From: Clostridiales bacterium | GTDB taxonomy: Bacteria; Bacillota; Clostridia; Christensenellales; Borkfalkiaceae | Assembly: GCA_015069295.1 (NCBI GenBank) | Contig: SVIW01000014.1 | Location: 1-39,071 of the forward strand | Reading direction: 5' to 3' | Length of the DNA stretch: 39,071 nt | Shown: piece after piece, positions 23,124-32,789 of the stretch | Position numbering within the stretch: position 1 is the stretch's first letter | Layout: the number at the start of each line of letters is the position of its first letter | Notes under the pieces: model-generated | Database searches by the model: none | Told to the model about the DNA's origin: nothing | Seen by the model: the letters and a program-made list of their open reading frames with translations, nothing else | Position numbers and translations under genes: made by a program

Positions 23124-25646
23124 TTATGCGTTTTGCGAAGAAAAAATAAATTCTCCCGCGTAATACTCTACCGTTACGTGCTGTCCGTTGAGAATTTTGC
23201 CCATCAAAATCTCCTCGGAAAGTTTGTCCTCTATCCGCCGCTGCACCGCCCGCTTTAAGGGCCTTGCGCCGTATTGCGGATCATACCCTTCCTCTACGAG
23301 CGCAGAAAGCGCCGACTCGGTTACCGTCAATACGATACCTCGCTGTTCCAGTAGGCGTTTTGCCAGCGAAGACACGATTTTCGAGCCAATCCGTATGCAA
23401 TCGTTTTTCGTCAAAGGATGGAAAACGATAATTTCGTCCATACGGTTTAAAAATTCGGGACGGAATTTTTCTTTCAACGCCTGCGATACGCTTTCTTTCA
23501 GCAGTTCGTACTGTTCTTCGCTCTGTCCCACGTACCGCTCGGAAATCGCCGCGCCCGCGTTGGACGTAAGAATAATAACCGCGTTTTTAAAGCTGACCGT
23601 TCTGCCCTTGCTGTCCGTCAATCTGCCGTCGTCGAGAATCTGCAACAAAAGATTAAAGACGTCGGGGTGAGCCTTTTCCACCTCGTCGAACAAAATCACG
23701 CAATAGGGCTTCGTGCGTACTTTGTCCGTCAACTGCCCCGTGGAAAGCTCGTCGTGTCCTACGTAGCCCGGAGGCGCGCCAATCAGTTTGGAGATGGACT
23801 GTTTTTCCATATATTCGCTCATATCCAAACGAATCATTTGGTCTTCCGCGCCAAACATCGTTTCGGCAAGCGCCTTGCAAAGGTCGGTTTTCCCCACCCC
23901 CGTCGGTCCGACGAAAATAAACGAACCAATCGGCTTGGACGGGTCTTTTATCCCCGCGCGCGCACGGCGAATCGCCTTTGCCACGGCGTTGACCGCCTCG
24001 TTTTGCCCAATGATACGCTTGTGCAGCTCCTCTTCCAATTTAAGGAGCTTTTGCCCTTCTTCCTGCGTAATGTTTAAAAGAGGAATCCGCATCCGCGCGC
24101 TGACGATTGCCGCGACGTGTTCGCCTCCGATCGCCGCTCTGCCGTCCGACAAACGAATGGGAGCTTGCGCTCTTTGCAACGCCTTTATCTTTTCTTCCAC
24201 TAAACGCTTTTGATTAAAAGCGTCCGTTGCCAAAGCATATTCTTGGCGTTGAAGATGTAAAGTATGTTCCTCTTCCAAAAGCCTTGCTTCCGCGCGGGCT
24301 TCTTCCAATTCCACCCCGCCGTTTTCAGTGGCGATGCGCACGTGCGCCGCCGCCTCGTCGATAAGGTCGATTGCCTTGTCGGGCAAAAACCGATCGGTGA
24401 TATAGCGCGAAGAAAGTTTCACCGCCGCTTCAATTGCCTCGTCGGAAATCACGATGCCGTGATGCTCTTCGTATTTCCCGCGCAAGCCTTTTAAAATCTC
24501 TACCGCGTCCGCCTGCGAGGGTTCTTCCACGTATACGGGGGTAAAGCGACGCTCTAACGCGCCGTCTTTTTCAATGTACTTTCTGTACTCCTCAATCGTC
24601 GTTGCGCCGATAATCTGCAAATCGCCGCGAGCAAGCATCGGCTTTAAAATATTCGCCGCGTCCATACTCCCTTCGGACGAGCCGCCCGCCCCGACGAGGG
24701 TATGAATTTCGTCGATAAAGAGCACGACGTCCCCGTCTTCTAACACGAAATCGATAAGATTTTTCAGCTTTTCCTCGAAATCGCCGCGATAGCGAGTACC
24801 CGCCAACATTCCCGGCAAATCGACGGAAAAAATCTTTTTGTTATATAGCTGTTCAGGTACGTTGCCCTGTACGATAAGCTGGGAAAGCCCCTCGATAATC
24901 GCGCTTTTTCCAACCCCCGGCTCCCCTATCAAAACGGGATTGTTCTTTATACGGCGGGAAAGAATTTGCACGACTTTTTCAATCTCTTTTTTGCGCCCGA
25001 TAACGGGGTCCATCTTTCCCCTTGCCGCGCGCTCGGTCATATCGATACCGCACTTTGGCAGTTCCTTGTCCTTTTTCTTTTCCTCCGTCTTTACTTTGGG
25101 CTTTTCTTCCGTGATAATCGCCGTTTTTTCATAAGGCGAATCCAACCGCTCGCCCATCGAAGGGGACAAAACGCAGTCCTGTTCGTATTCGATTTCCCCG
25201 CAGCTTTTTTTATACGCCAGCACGCGGATTGCCGCCGCTGCGTTGTTTTTCAATTCTTCTATATCCGCCAGCGTACTCAAAAACGCCACCGCGCGCGTCG
25301 TGGGAATGGACAGAATTTCATACAGCATATGCGCCGTACCCGCCAACATCCCCTCTTTTTCCGCCGCTTCTACGGCACGGTTGAACATTCTTTCCGTATT
25401 GGGAGTCATACCCTTTCCCTTATACGTCCTGTCTACGCGGTCGATAAACCATTTCTCATAAAGGTCTTTCCCAATCCCCGCTCCCGCAAGAATACGGTAA
25501 GCCTCGCAACTGGGCATACTTAAAAAGGCGTAAATAAAATGCTCGCTGCCGACAAACGTCGTGCCGACGATCTCTGCCGCCGCCATATTGGCAACCTCTA
25601 ACGCCTTTTCAAAATTCTTCGTTACCTTTGATGACCAAGGATACAT
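23124..25646 (-). CDS. clpC: ClpC-type AAA+ unfoldase
   Basis: 840 residues from the ATG at 25646, with AAGGAG 8 bases upstream; a TTG seven codons earlier has no such site. An N-terminal Clp repeat domain (1-145), first AAA domain with GEPGVGKSA and [13 protein letters not shown], a middle coiled coil ([18 protein letters not shown] region, the adaptor-binding M-domain that marks ClpC), second AAA domain with GPTGVGKTD and [16 protein letters not shown], and the C-terminal domain. It feeds phospho-arginine-marked proteins to ClpP. It follows mcsB by 34 bases and runs into aroC without a terminator. Confidence 0.95.
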   Translation of the reverse strand: MYPWSSKVTKNFEKALEVANMAAAEIVGTTFVGSEHFIYAFLSMPSCEAYRILAGAGIGKDLYEKWFIDRVDRTYKGKGMTPNTERMFNRAVEAAEKEGMLAGTAHMLYEILSIPTTRAVAFLSTLADIEELKNNAAAAIRVLAYKKSCGEIEYEQDCVLSPSMGERLDSPYEKTAIITEEKPKVKTEEKKKDKELPKCGIDMTERAARGKMDPVIGRKKEIEKVVQILSRRIKNNPVLIGEPGVGKSAIIEGLSQLIVQGNVPEQLYNKKIFSVDLPGMLAGTRYRGDFEEKLKNLIDFVLEDGDVVLFIDEIHTLVGAGGSSEGSMDAANILKPMLARGDLQIIGATTIEEYRKYIEKDGALERRFTPVYVEEPSQADAVEILKGLRGKYEEHHGIVISDEAIEAAVKLSSRYITDRFLPDKAIDLIDEAAAHVRIATENGGVELEEARAEARLLEEEHTLHLQRQEYALATDAFNQKRLVEEKIKALQRAQAPIRLSDGRAAIGGEHVAAIVSARMRIPLLNITQEEGQKLLKLEEELHKRIIGQNEAVNAVAKAIRRARAGIKDPSKPIGSFIFVGPTGVGKTDLCKALAETMFGAEDQMIRLDMSEYMEKQSISKLIGAPPGYVGHDELSTGQLTDKVRTKPYCVILFDEVEKAHPDVFNLLLQILDDGRLTDSKGRTVSFKNAVIILTSNAGAAISERYVGQSEEQYELLKESVSQALKEKFRPEFLNRMDEIIVFHPLTKNDCIRIGSKIVSSLAKRLLEQRGIVLTVTESALSALVEEGYDPQYGARPLKRAVQRRIEDKLSEEILMGKILNGQHVTVEYYAGEFIFSSQNA

Positions 25647-25680
25647 ATCCTTTTCTCCTTTTTGCACCTACGCGCCAAAA

Positions 25681-26712
25681 TCACTTGTTTTTCCTTACCA
25701 CCCGCACGAGTTCGGGTAACACGTTGCAAACCGTCTCCGCACGCGCCTCTGCGCAACGCCTTTCGCTTGCCTTCTCCAATCCGTTTTCAATACGGAACGC
25801 CGCAGGACGCATTCCCCTGCAAAAATCCTCAAACCCCTTGTCGTCCAAGGTTTCCAAAATCCCCAACACCGTGCCCGCGTGCACGTCCGCCATCTTCTTC
25901 GTGAACTCGTCCAAAGGCAAAACCGCACAGTTCGTCAACGTGCCGTACGCGCGTAAGCAACGATCCCGAATTTCCGTTTCCGACGTTCGCATCATCTCTT
26001 CCCTAGCGCGCAGCTCCAAATCGGATAAGGTCATCGTTACGCGTATCATCTCGTCCAAAATTTCCCGCTCCGACATTCCCAGCGTGCGCTCGTTGCTGAT
26101 CTGGTACATATACCCTTCCGAGCTCGTCCCCTCGCCGAACGCCCCGCGCACCGTCATACCGCCCCGCTTTAAAGCGGGCAGGTACTCTTTCAGCTCGCCG
26201 CTATGCGACAATCCGGGCAAAAACATCATCACCGAAGCCCGCATTCCCGTCCCCAAATTGCTGGGACAAGCGGTAATAAACCCCAATTTTTTATCGAAAG
26301 CAAAGTCGTATAGAGATCCAAGCCCTTCGTCGATCCCGCTGATACGTTCGTACGCTTTATACAAATCAAAGCCCTTGTAAATATACTGTTGCCGCAAGTG
26401 ATCCTCTTCGTTGACCATAATCGAAATAGCTTTATCAAAGGACACAAACGCCACGCCCCCCTTGCTCTTTAACAGCGCAGGACTAATCAGCCGTTGTTCA
26501 AGGAGCAAAGCCGCCTGCTGCTTGCTAAGCGAAGAAATGTCGTATCTCGTAAACTTGTCGAATTTTTCCAAACCTGCGCCCACCAAGTAGGCGATATCCT
26601 CCGCCTGCGCGCTATCCATCTTCTTAGGGAAGGGATAGGCGGCAAAATTGCGCGCCAAACGGATACGAGTGGAAACTACGATCGTTTCGATGAATTCCGT
26701 TGCGTACGCCAT
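25681..26712 (-). CDS. mcsB: Protein arginine kinase
   Basis: 343 residues of the ATP:guanido phosphotransferase fold. VSTRIRLARNFAAYPF and CPSNLGTGMRASV are nucleotide-binding blocks, NEEDHLRQQ the catalytic loop, and EGTSSEGYMYQISNERTLG a further conserved segment. McsB phosphorylates arginines on damaged proteins, marking them for ClpC-ClpP. The start overlaps mcsA by 37 bases, with GAGGAGG inside mcsA, indicating coupled translation of the partner proteins. Confidence 0.95.
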   Translation of the reverse strand: MAYATEFIETIVVSTRIRLARNFAAYPFPKKMDSAQAEDIAYLVGAGLEKFDKFTRYDISSLSKQQAALLLEQRLISPALLKSKGGVAFVSFDKAISIMVNEEDHLRQQYIYKGFDLYKAYERISGIDEGLGSLYDFAFDKKLGFITACPSNLGTGMRASVMMFLPGLSHSGELKEYLPALKRGGMTVRGAFGEGTSSEGYMYQISNERTLGMSEREILDEMIRVTMTLSDLELRAREEMMRTSETEIRDRCLRAYGTLTNCAVLPLDEFTKKMADVHAGTVLGILETLDDKGFEDFCRGMRPAAFRIENGLEKASERRCAEARAETVCNVLPELVRVVRKNK

Positions 26713-27227
26713 ACGAATTCCTCCTCTATCGCTAAGTTGCTGCGCATCAAGGAAAGCTTATCCGCATACCCTTTTGCGTCCTCGTAATTATCCTCGGCTT
26801 TCAGCTTGGCAATAATCGTTTCCAGCTCGTTACACTGCCTTTCAAAACGCGCTTTTTCCATCGCGCGCGCACGAAAATCTACCTCGGCAAATTCTGCGCG
26901 CAAATAATCGTCCGTCTCGAAAAAATCCAACGGCGGCGTCTTCCCCGTATGCGCGCGCTCCCCCTGCATTTTTACGATCGTCGGCGTAATACCCTCTTGC
27001 AAAGTACGATAACAATGCGCGCAACCGACCAATTTGCTCGCGCGGAACTCTTCCAAGCTCGTCCCGCAATACGGGCATACGGACAAAGCGTTTTCCCCGC
27101 TTTTCGAAAGAGAAAGAAACAACTGCTCGTAACACTCCATACAGTAATATTCGACGACTTTTTTATTGCCTTTTATCTGTTCGTAGGTCTTCGTTGCCTG
27201 ATTCCTACCGCAATGCCCACACCGCAT
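26676..27227 (-). CDS. mcsA: McsA, zinc-binding activator of McsB
   Basis: 183 residues. Four CxxC pairs (Cys3/6, 29/32, 51/54, 69/72) form two zinc-binding modules, and the C-terminal region (FERQCNELETIIAKLKAEDNYEDAKGYADKL) is a UVR-type coiled coil. McsA activates McsB kinase and is the first gene of the run. In Bacillus the gene before it is ctsR, encoding the repressor; here only an intergenic region and proS lie upstream, so the repressor is missing locally. Confidence 0.93.
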   Translation of the reverse strand: MRCGHCGRNQATKTYEQIKGNKKVVEYYCMECYEQLFLSLSKSGENALSVCPYCGTSLEEFRASKLVGCAHCYRTLQEGITPTIVKMQGERAHTGKTPPLDFFETDDYLRAEFAEVDFRARAMEKARFERQCNELETIIAKLKAEDNYEDAKGYADKLSLMRSNLAIEEEFVWRTQRNSSKRS

Positions 27228-27322
27228 ACCCCTTTTTCGCGTATCTCCCCTTTAAAAATATTTTTATCCGTCCTCTTTTTTGCAATAAGCAAGCAGATTA
27301 CGGTATGATACTCCATACTATA

Positions 27323-27351
27323 ATCATAACACTTTTTTCTTCTCCCGTCAA
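27323..27351 (-). promoter_or_regulatory. Promoter of the mcsA-clpC-aro run
   Basis: Minus strand TTGACG (27351-27346), 17-base spacer, TATGAT (27328-27323), giving a leader of about 90 bases. A small dyad GTATG-6-CATAC at 27303-27318 covers the predicted start. No CtsR box (GGTCAAA repeats) and no CIRCE element were found. Confidence 0.7.
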
Positions 27352-27479
27352 GTGCCCGCAAGGATTTTTTCCCGCTTTTTCCTACATTATTTATTCGCCG
27401 GCGCGTGCGTACGCGTAGAATTTTGTCAAAAAGTCGCATAAAACAAGAAAATGCGCACACCAGGTACGCATTTAACAAA

Positions 27480-27510
27480 AAAATCGGGTCGTTTTTAACA
27501 ACCCGATTTT
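27480..27510 (-). terminator. Terminator after proS
   Basis: Ten-bp arms AAAATCGGGT and ACCCGATTTT with an 11-base loop, followed on the minus strand by seven T. It lies 8 bases after the proS stop. Confidence 0.88.
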
Positions 27511-27517
27511 TAACTTC

Positions 27518-28948
27518 TTAATACGCGCGAGCGTAAACGATGACGTGTTTCGCCTCTTTACCGCATACCGCGCATTTTTCCGTGCTTTCACCTTCAGCGT
27601 ACACGCGCGCCGTTGCCGCCGTCTTTTCTTTTACTTTGTCCTCGCATTCGCGACAGCCGCACCAACCCGCTTTCACGAAATTGCCCGCTTCAACGCCTGC
27701 TAAAATCCCGTCCATATCGTCTGCGTATACGATACGGTTATCCCGACGTACCCGCGCCGCTTCCAACATATCCTTTTGTATGGTAGAAAGCAACGCCTTA
27801 ACGCTTTCCGCCGCGTTTTCAAGAGGCATTTCCACCTTTTCACAGGTATCTCTACGCGCGCACAGCATCTTGCCCGCCTCGATGTCGCGAGGACCGAGCT
27901 CGATACGCACGGGCACCCCTTTCATTTCCCATTCGTTAAACTTCCAACCGGGACTATTGTCGGTCGCGTCCAAGGTTACTCGAATACCTGCCCCCTCCAA
28001 TTCGGCTTTTAACGCCTCGCATCTTTCCAAAACTCCGCCCTTTCTCGCCGCGATAGGAACGATGACGCATTGAGTAGGCGCAACCACGGGCGGCAATACC
28101 AAACCGCGTTCGTCGCCGTGGGTCATAATCACCGCGCCGATAAGGCGGGTCGATACCCCCCAAGAGGTCGTGTACGCCGTTTGCAGCGTGCCTTCGTTGC
28201 CAAGGTATTTGATATCGAACGCCGTTGCGAATTTTTGTCCAAGATAATGGGAAGTACCCGATTGTAAGCTCTTACCGTCTTTCATCATCGCTTCCATCGT
28301 ATACGTTTCAATCGCGCCCGCAAAACGTTCTTTTTCCGTCTTTCTGCCCGTCAACACGGGAATAGCAAGGCAGGTTTCCATAAACTCTTTATAGGTTTCG
28401 AGCATACCCAGCGTTTCTTCTTCCGCCTCCTTTGCCGAAGCGTGTACGGTATGCCCTTCCTGCCATAAAAATTCGCTAGTACGCAGGAAAGGACGGGTAG
28501 TTTTTTCCCAACGCATAACGTTACACCACTGATTTACTTTCAAGGGCAAATCCCGATAGGACTGTACCCACTTTGCGCACATCGTCCCGATAATCGTTTC
28601 GGAAGTGGGACGGATCGCCAAAGGCTCGGCAAGCGTTTCGCCGCCCGCCACGGTAACCACGGCAACTTCCGGCGCAAACCCCTCTACGTGCTCCGCTTCC
28701 TTCGTAAAAAAGCTCATAGGAATCAGCAAGGGGAAATACGCGTTTTGCACGCCGCGTTTTTTAAAGCGTGCGTTCAACTCGTTTTGGATATTCTCCCAAA
28801 TCGCATAGCCGTACGGACGAATAACCATCGTGCCTTTTACAGGCCCGTAATCGACCAATTTCGTCTTTAAAACGACGTCCGTGTACCATTGCGGGAAATC
28901 CCCGTTGATATCCGCAATCTGTTCTACGTACTGATTCTCTTTTGCCAT
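27518..28948 (-). CDS. proS: Prolyl-tRNA synthetase, archaeal/eukaryote-like short type
   Basis: 476 residues with no editing insertion: the archaeal/eukaryotic-like type found in many Clostridia and Mycoplasma. Class II motif 2 is RTSEFLWQEGHT and motif 3 MTHGDERGLVLPP; the anticodon-binding domain follows. The C-terminal domain contains CGCRECEDK and CAVCGKEA, a Cys4 zinc-like site, and the chain ends in YARAY, where the terminal Tyr is typical of this type. A consensus-like promoter lies at 28998-29026; no T-box was found in the short leader. It charges tRNA-Pro, one of which appears broken at 38855. Confidence 0.96.
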   Translation of the reverse strand: MAKENQYVEQIADINGDFPQWYTDVVLKTKLVDYGPVKGTMVIRPYGYAIWENIQNELNARFKKRGVQNAYFPLLIPMSFFTKEAEHVEGFAPEVAVVTVAGGETLAEPLAIRPTSETIIGTMCAKWVQSYRDLPLKVNQWCNVMRWEKTTRPFLRTSEFLWQEGHTVHASAKEAEEETLGMLETYKEFMETCLAIPVLTGRKTEKERFAGAIETYTMEAMMKDGKSLQSGTSHYLGQKFATAFDIKYLGNEGTLQTAYTTSWGVSTRLIGAVIMTHGDERGLVLPPVVAPTQCVIVPIAARKGGVLERCEALKAELEGAGIRVTLDATDNSPGWKFNEWEMKGVPVRIELGPRDIEAGKMLCARRDTCEKVEMPLENAAESVKALLSTIQKDMLEAARVRRDNRIVYADDMDGILAGVEAGNFVKAGWCGCRECEDKVKEKTAATARVYAEGESTEKCAVCGKEAKHVIVYARAY

Positions 28949-28997
28949 AACAAACCTCTTTTCCTTCTTTCACGGACTCTTGCCCGCTCTTCTATCC

Positions 28998-29026
28998 ATT
29001 ATACCGCAAACCCCGCCGTTTTTCAA
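28998..29026 (-). promoter_or_regulatory. Promoter of proS
   Basis: Minus strand TTGAAA (29026-29021), 17-base spacer, TATAAT (29003-28998); leader of about 43 bases. Confidence 0.78.
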
Positions 29027-29068
29027 GCGTTTTGAACTACTTTTTCCGCCTTTTTGACTTCGGAATGA

Positions 29069-29097
29069 AAAAGCGGCGGATTTTCTCCGCCGCTTTT
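29069..29097. terminator. Terminator after the zinc-ribbon membrane protein gene
   Basis: Perfect 12-bp arms (29069-29080 and 29086-29097), 5-base loop, A-run left and T-run right; it ends the ppa operon on the minus strand and could act in both directions. Confidence 0.88.
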
Positions 29098-29104
29098 TTC
29101 GCTT

Positions 29105-30454
29105 TTAAAGATTAATGATTTGTTCGCAGGAAGGGCAACGGTATTTTCTCGAAGTTCCGTCTACCCGCAAACGCTGTCCGCAATAGGGGCAGGAAAGTTC
29201 CTTTTCCCCCATCGATTCGATGGTTTCAGGCATCGAGAAGAGCATCGATTTGATATCCGCGTCCTCTACCTCGTCGCCCGCGGTAAACAACAAGCTTTCC
29301 ACGTCCACTTCCGCAGGCTTTTCTTCGCCCACCGAATAGACCGCCGTTTTGTTCGTATCAAAACGCTCGCGAGGCAATTTGCGCATTGCTACCTCGATAA
29401 TAAAGGACACAAGCGCAACCCCTGCCAAAATCGTCGAATTATAATCCGCGCCTTTGTTAATCATCTTCACAAAGCCGCCCGCATACTGCGCAAAGCACGC
29501 TTCCCCAAGCACGTAACGGAGCACCGCCGTACCCGCTGCCGTCAAGAACAAAAGGAAGGTAACCACGCGGAAGGTTTTCATACCCGCACCGTCCGCGCCG
29601 TCGTGCGAATATTCCGCTATGCCCGTAGCGTGTTTGATCAAAATCATAATAAACAGCAAGGAGAAGAATTGCAATACCATCGGGATATACGAAACGAGGT
29701 CGTTTAAGAAGTAGCCCTTCATCGCGCCCTTTGCGAGCAAGGGAGAAAGGTAGCTATCCAAGGTATTGGCGCGCAAGAAGACGTACGCCCCGCCAAACGC
29801 AACGCAAAGCTGAATAAGATTACGCACAAAAGGAACGCCTCTGCCTACGGGACGAGCCTGTTCTACGATTTTACCGCCCGCTTCGATATCAAAATAGCTG
29901 ACTTTTGCGCCCAGCACGTTACAAAACAAAGCAACGAGCACGCCGCCGCCCAGCACGATAAGAAGCAACAGTCTTATCTTTGCGTCGGGACAAAGCGCGT
30001 ACGCAAAAAGATTGACGTTAATAACCCAAGCAAAGCAACCGCCAAACGTTTTCCCCAGCGATTCCATCGCGTATCTATTGCGATTAAACCCGTAGGTTTT
30101 ACTTGCTTTACGCTTGAACAGCCAATTCAGCTTCCCAAGCGCGCGCAACACGCTGATAAGTAAAATCAGCAAAGTCAACGCATACAAAACGACGTTGACA
30201 AACTGCAAAACGTCGCCGCCGTCGCGGAAGTTAATCGCCTTTATGTTTTTCGGTAAAAACGCCTTCCAAAATTCGGTTACGCCGCCCGCCGCCGCTTCAG
30301 CCGAGAGCATCGGAAAACAAACAGCCGCCGCAAGCGCAAACAATGCGAACAGATAAACAACGCCGACGAACGCCGCGCGAGAGCGGTTTTTCGCAATGCG
30401 CTTTCTCAAAAAATTGCTTTGGTGCGCAGGTGATTTAATAGGATATTTTTTCAT
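29105..30454 (-). CDS. Polytopic membrane protein with C-terminal zinc ribbon
   Basis: 449 residues. After a basic N-terminus (about 27 residues) there are eight or nine hydrophobic segments up to about residue 355, for example VVYLFALFALAAAVCF, LYALTLLILLISVL, LLLLIVLGGGVLVALFC and MVLQFFSLLFIMILI. The cytoplasmic tail ends in a rubredoxin-like zinc ribbon, CPYCGQRL then CPSCEQII. No transporter or enzyme signature was recognised. It is cotranscribed with inorganic pyrophosphatase (16-base gap) and has a strong GGGGAGG site. Function unknown. Confidence 0.75.
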   Translation of the reverse strand: MKKYPIKSPAHQSNFLRKRIAKNRSRAAFVGVVYLFALFALAAAVCFPMLSAEAAAGGVTEFWKAFLPKNIKAINFRDGGDVLQFVNVVLYALTLLILLISVLRALGKLNWLFKRKASKTYGFNRNRYAMESLGKTFGGCFAWVINVNLFAYALCPDAKIRLLLLIVLGGGVLVALFCNVLGAKVSYFDIEAGGKIVEQARPVGRGVPFVRNLIQLCVAFGGAYVFLRANTLDSYLSPLLAKGAMKGYFLNDLVSYIPMVLQFFSLLFIMILIKHATGIAEYSHDGADGAGMKTFRVVTFLLFLTAAGTAVLRYVLGEACFAQYAGGFVKMINKGADYNSTILAGVALVSFIIEVAMRKLPRERFDTNKTAVYSVGEEKPAEVDVESLLFTAGDEVEDADIKSMLFSMPETIESMGEKELSCPYCGQRLRVDGTSRKYRCPSCEQIINL

Positions 30455-30470
30455 ACGGTATCCTCCCCTT

Positions 30471-31004
30471 TTATTTGCTGGTAAATATAGTTTTATACGT
30501 ATCGATACATTTATTGATGATATCCATCGCCTCGTCGCGATGACAAATTTCTTTTACCGTCGTCTTCTTATGTTCGAGGGATTTGTACACCTCGAAGAAA
30601 TGCATCATTTCCTCGAAAACGTGTTTGGGCAGCTCCTGGATATCGTAATAGCTGTTATAGGTAGGGTCGCCGAAAGGAATAGCGATAATCTTTTCGTCCA
30701 GCGAACCGCCGTCGATCATGGTGATAACCCCGATGGGATAACAGCGCACGAGGGTATGCGGATAAATCGTTTCGCCGCATAACACAAGTACGTCCAAAGG
30801 ATCTCCGTCGTCTGCAAACGTACGGGGGATAAACCCGTAGTTGGCAGGATATACCGTAGACGTGTACAATACGCGGTCGAGCTTTAAAAGCCCCGTTTCC
30901 TTATCCAGCTCGTATTTTGCCTTACAGCCTTTGGGAATTTCGATATACGCCTCAAAACTCTTCGCCGTAATACGGTCGGGACTGATGTCGTGCCAAATAT
31001 TCAT
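30471..31004 (-). CDS. ppa: Inorganic pyrophosphatase, family I
   Basis: 177 residues, the normal size of soluble family I enzymes. [41 protein letters not shown] (the DxDxxD metal motif is in DGDPLDV) and [10 protein letters not shown] are conserved. It hydrolyses pyrophosphate in the cytoplasm, pulling biosynthetic reactions forward. First gene of an operon with the polytopic membrane protein; GAGG lies 8 bases before the ATG. Confidence 0.96.
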   Translation of the reverse strand: MNIWHDISPDRITAKSFEAYIEIPKGCKAKYELDKETGLLKLDRVLYTSTVYPANYGFIPRTFADDGDPLDVLVLCGETIYPHTLVRCYPIGVITMIDGGSLDEKIIAIPFGDPTYNSYYDIQELPKHVFEEMMHFFEVYKSLEHKKTTVKEICHRDEAMDIINKCIDTYKTIFTSK

Positions 31005-31040
31005 ATTCGTAACCTCTTCACTTTTTTCCTCTTTCTATAT

Positions 31041-31069
31041 AGTTTAACACATTTCCTTCCGTAAAGCAA
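31041..31069 (-). promoter_or_regulatory. Promoter of ppa
   Basis: Minus strand TTGCTT (31069-31064), 17-base spacer, TAAACT (31046-31041), about 35 bases before the start codon. Confidence 0.6.
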
Positions 31070-31140
31070 GGGGGTAAGTAAAAAAAGTTTCGTTTTTTTT
31101 CGGGTTTTTTCAGCTTTAAAAGAGAGTAAAAGCGGAATTT

Positions 31141-32625
31141 TTATCTTTCCGCCTTACCGCCCGCCCAGCCGACGTACCCGTCGTCGAGGAAAAATTCGGC
31201 GCGTTTGTGCATCATAAGCCCTACTTCGTCCCCCTTGAAGCCAAAGGTCGTAAACCAGCTGCCCAAGTTGGTATCCACGATATACACGCGAAGAAGCAGT
31301 TTTTTATCTTCCGTCCAGTTTGCCGAGCACAAACAGTCGAATTCTCTATTTGCAGGCGTCATAACCTGTCTATCGTAATAGTGCGCCTCAGGGAAGGTCG
31401 TCTGCACGAACGTATTCATACCAAACGGAATTTTCTTTACGCCGCGCTCGTTTTCGTATTGCAAAAGCCCTTGTTCTCCCTCAAAGGAAAGCGAGAACCA
31501 TTTCCAACCCATACGATTAGGTTTTAAAACGTACTTCACGCCGTGGATTTCCTTTTCAAAATCCGAGTGTGCTTCGCCGTAATCCACGTGCAAAGAAAGC
31601 CCGTTCAATTCCTCTTGCAAGCGCGCGTAATTGCCCTTATCTTCCATCGGCTCGTCCTGCAAATATTCGTATACTTCGTGTACGACTTGTTCGTAGATAT
31701 AATCCCCTTCGGTATCGTTATTGCATTGGGTATCCCCTTGGCACACGAACATAAAATCCTTATCGGGGAAACAGAATACGTACTGACTGCCCATACCGTA
31801 AAGCGCAAAGCCGTGCTTGGTTATCCATATCTGATAACCGTACCCACACGTTGCGCGCGTACTGAAATGATTGTCTTGGAGATTGCAAATTTGCTTGCTC
31901 GTAGCTTTCTCCATGTACCAGCGAGGCAAAAGCTGTTCGCCCTTGTATTCGCCCTTATGCAAAATAAGCTCGCCCACCTTTGCAAAGTCGCGCAAGGTAC
32001 AAACGACGCCACTGCCACCCCAAGAAAATCCGTCGGGGGCTTTGACGCACCAAATATCCTTGCTTACGCCGATTTTATCAAATACGGGACGAAGATATTC
32101 GAGGAAGGTCATGCCCGTAAGTTTCTCCACGAGCACGTCCAAGATAAAGGATGCGGAGGTATTGTAACTAAACACCGTCCCCGCAGGCTTTAACGATTCT
32201 TGACGATTGAAAAACGTCCACGCCCATTCGTTATATTGCAAATCAAAATAGGTATCCGTCAGCATCGGAACCGCCATTTTTAAAGCGTCCTCCACCGTAC
32301 AATCCCGCATCCACTCGTCCTGTTCTCTATCGAGATATTCGGGGAATAAATCAACGAGCTTATCTTCCAAACGGATTTTTCCCTCGCCAATCAAACGGCC
32401 GATTGCCAAAGATACGTAGGTTTTACTGCACGAATACAAACGGTGCATAAAGTCCTTGTGGAAGAAAGGTTTATAATACCCCTCCGCAATGATATTGCCG
32501 TGGCGGACGAACATAAACGAGTGCAAGTTGGTTTTTCTCTCTTTAATTCGTTCGATAAATTTAAGAATTCTTGCCGAGTCTACCCCCTCTTCTTCGGGTT
32601 TTTTAAAAATAAAATCGTTGACCAT
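31141..32625 (-). CDS. Serine hydrolase of the beta-lactamase class C / penicillin-binding family
   Basis: 494 residues. LYSCSKTYVSLAIGRLIGEGK carries the SxxK nucleophile motif (SCSK), FSYNTSASFILDVLVEKLTG the YxN-like block, and KHGFALYGMG the HxG-type third motif. No signal peptide is evident, so it may be cytoplasmic, unlike true class C beta-lactamases. The last 180 residues form a separate beta-rich C-terminal domain. Substrate unknown; the family includes esterases, D-aminopeptidases and peptidases, so it should not be called an antibiotic resistance gene. It has its own promoter and AAGGAG site and is divergent from the oxidoreductase gene. Confidence 0.85.
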   Translation of the reverse strand: MVNDFIFKKPEEEGVDSARILKFIERIKERKTNLHSFMFVRHGNIIAEGYYKPFFHKDFMHRLYSCSKTYVSLAIGRLIGEGKIRLEDKLVDLFPEYLDREQDEWMRDCTVEDALKMAVPMLTDTYFDLQYNEWAWTFFNRQESLKPAGTVFSYNTSASFILDVLVEKLTGMTFLEYLRPVFDKIGVSKDIWCVKAPDGFSWGGSGVVCTLRDFAKVGELILHKGEYKGEQLLPRWYMEKATSKQICNLQDNHFSTRATCGYGYQIWITKHGFALYGMGSQYVFCFPDKDFMFVCQGDTQCNNDTEGDYIYEQVVHEVYEYLQDEPMEDKGNYARLQEELNGLSLHVDYGEAHSDFEKEIHGVKYVLKPNRMGWKWFSLSFEGEQGLLQYENERGVKKIPFGMNTFVQTTFPEAHYYDRQVMTPANREFDCLCSANWTEDKKLLLRVYIVDTNLGSWFTTFGFKGDEVGLMMHKRAEFFLDDGYVGWAGGKAER

Positions 32626-32662
32626 TTTTCGTTCTCCTTATAACGAATTTTCTCGTGTCATT

Positions 32663-32691
32663 ATTGTAACACAGCAAAATAGATTTGGCAA
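32663..32691 (-). promoter_or_regulatory. Promoter of the serine hydrolase gene
   Basis: Minus strand TTGCCA (32691-32686), 17-base spacer, TACAAT (32668-32663), about 38 bases before the ATG. Confidence 0.7.
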
Positions 32692-32737
32692 GTGTTGTCC
32701 GTTTCAAAATCTATGAAAAAAGTTAATTTTTTAGACT

Positions 32738-32768
32738 TTGCAATTTCTTTTTTAAAAAAGCATATACT
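32738..32768 (+). promoter_or_regulatory. Promoter of the pyruvate oxidoreductase gene
   Basis: TTGCAA (32738-32743), 19-base spacer, TATACT (32763-32768). The spacer is longer than ideal and contains a perfect 14-base palindrome CTTTTTTAAAAAAG at 32747-32760, a candidate regulator site. Confidence 0.55.
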
Positions 32769-32789
32769 GAAAACAAAAAAGGAGACTTT

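Noticed and set aside
27228-27517. ctsR gene or CtsR box upstream of mcsA
   Set aside because: No reading frame of suitable size and no tandem GGTCAAA heptads in the 290-base gap.
31141-32625. Antibiotic resistance beta-lactamase
   Set aside because: SxxK and HxG motifs fit the broad serine hydrolase family, there is no signal peptide, and a large extra C-terminal domain is present.
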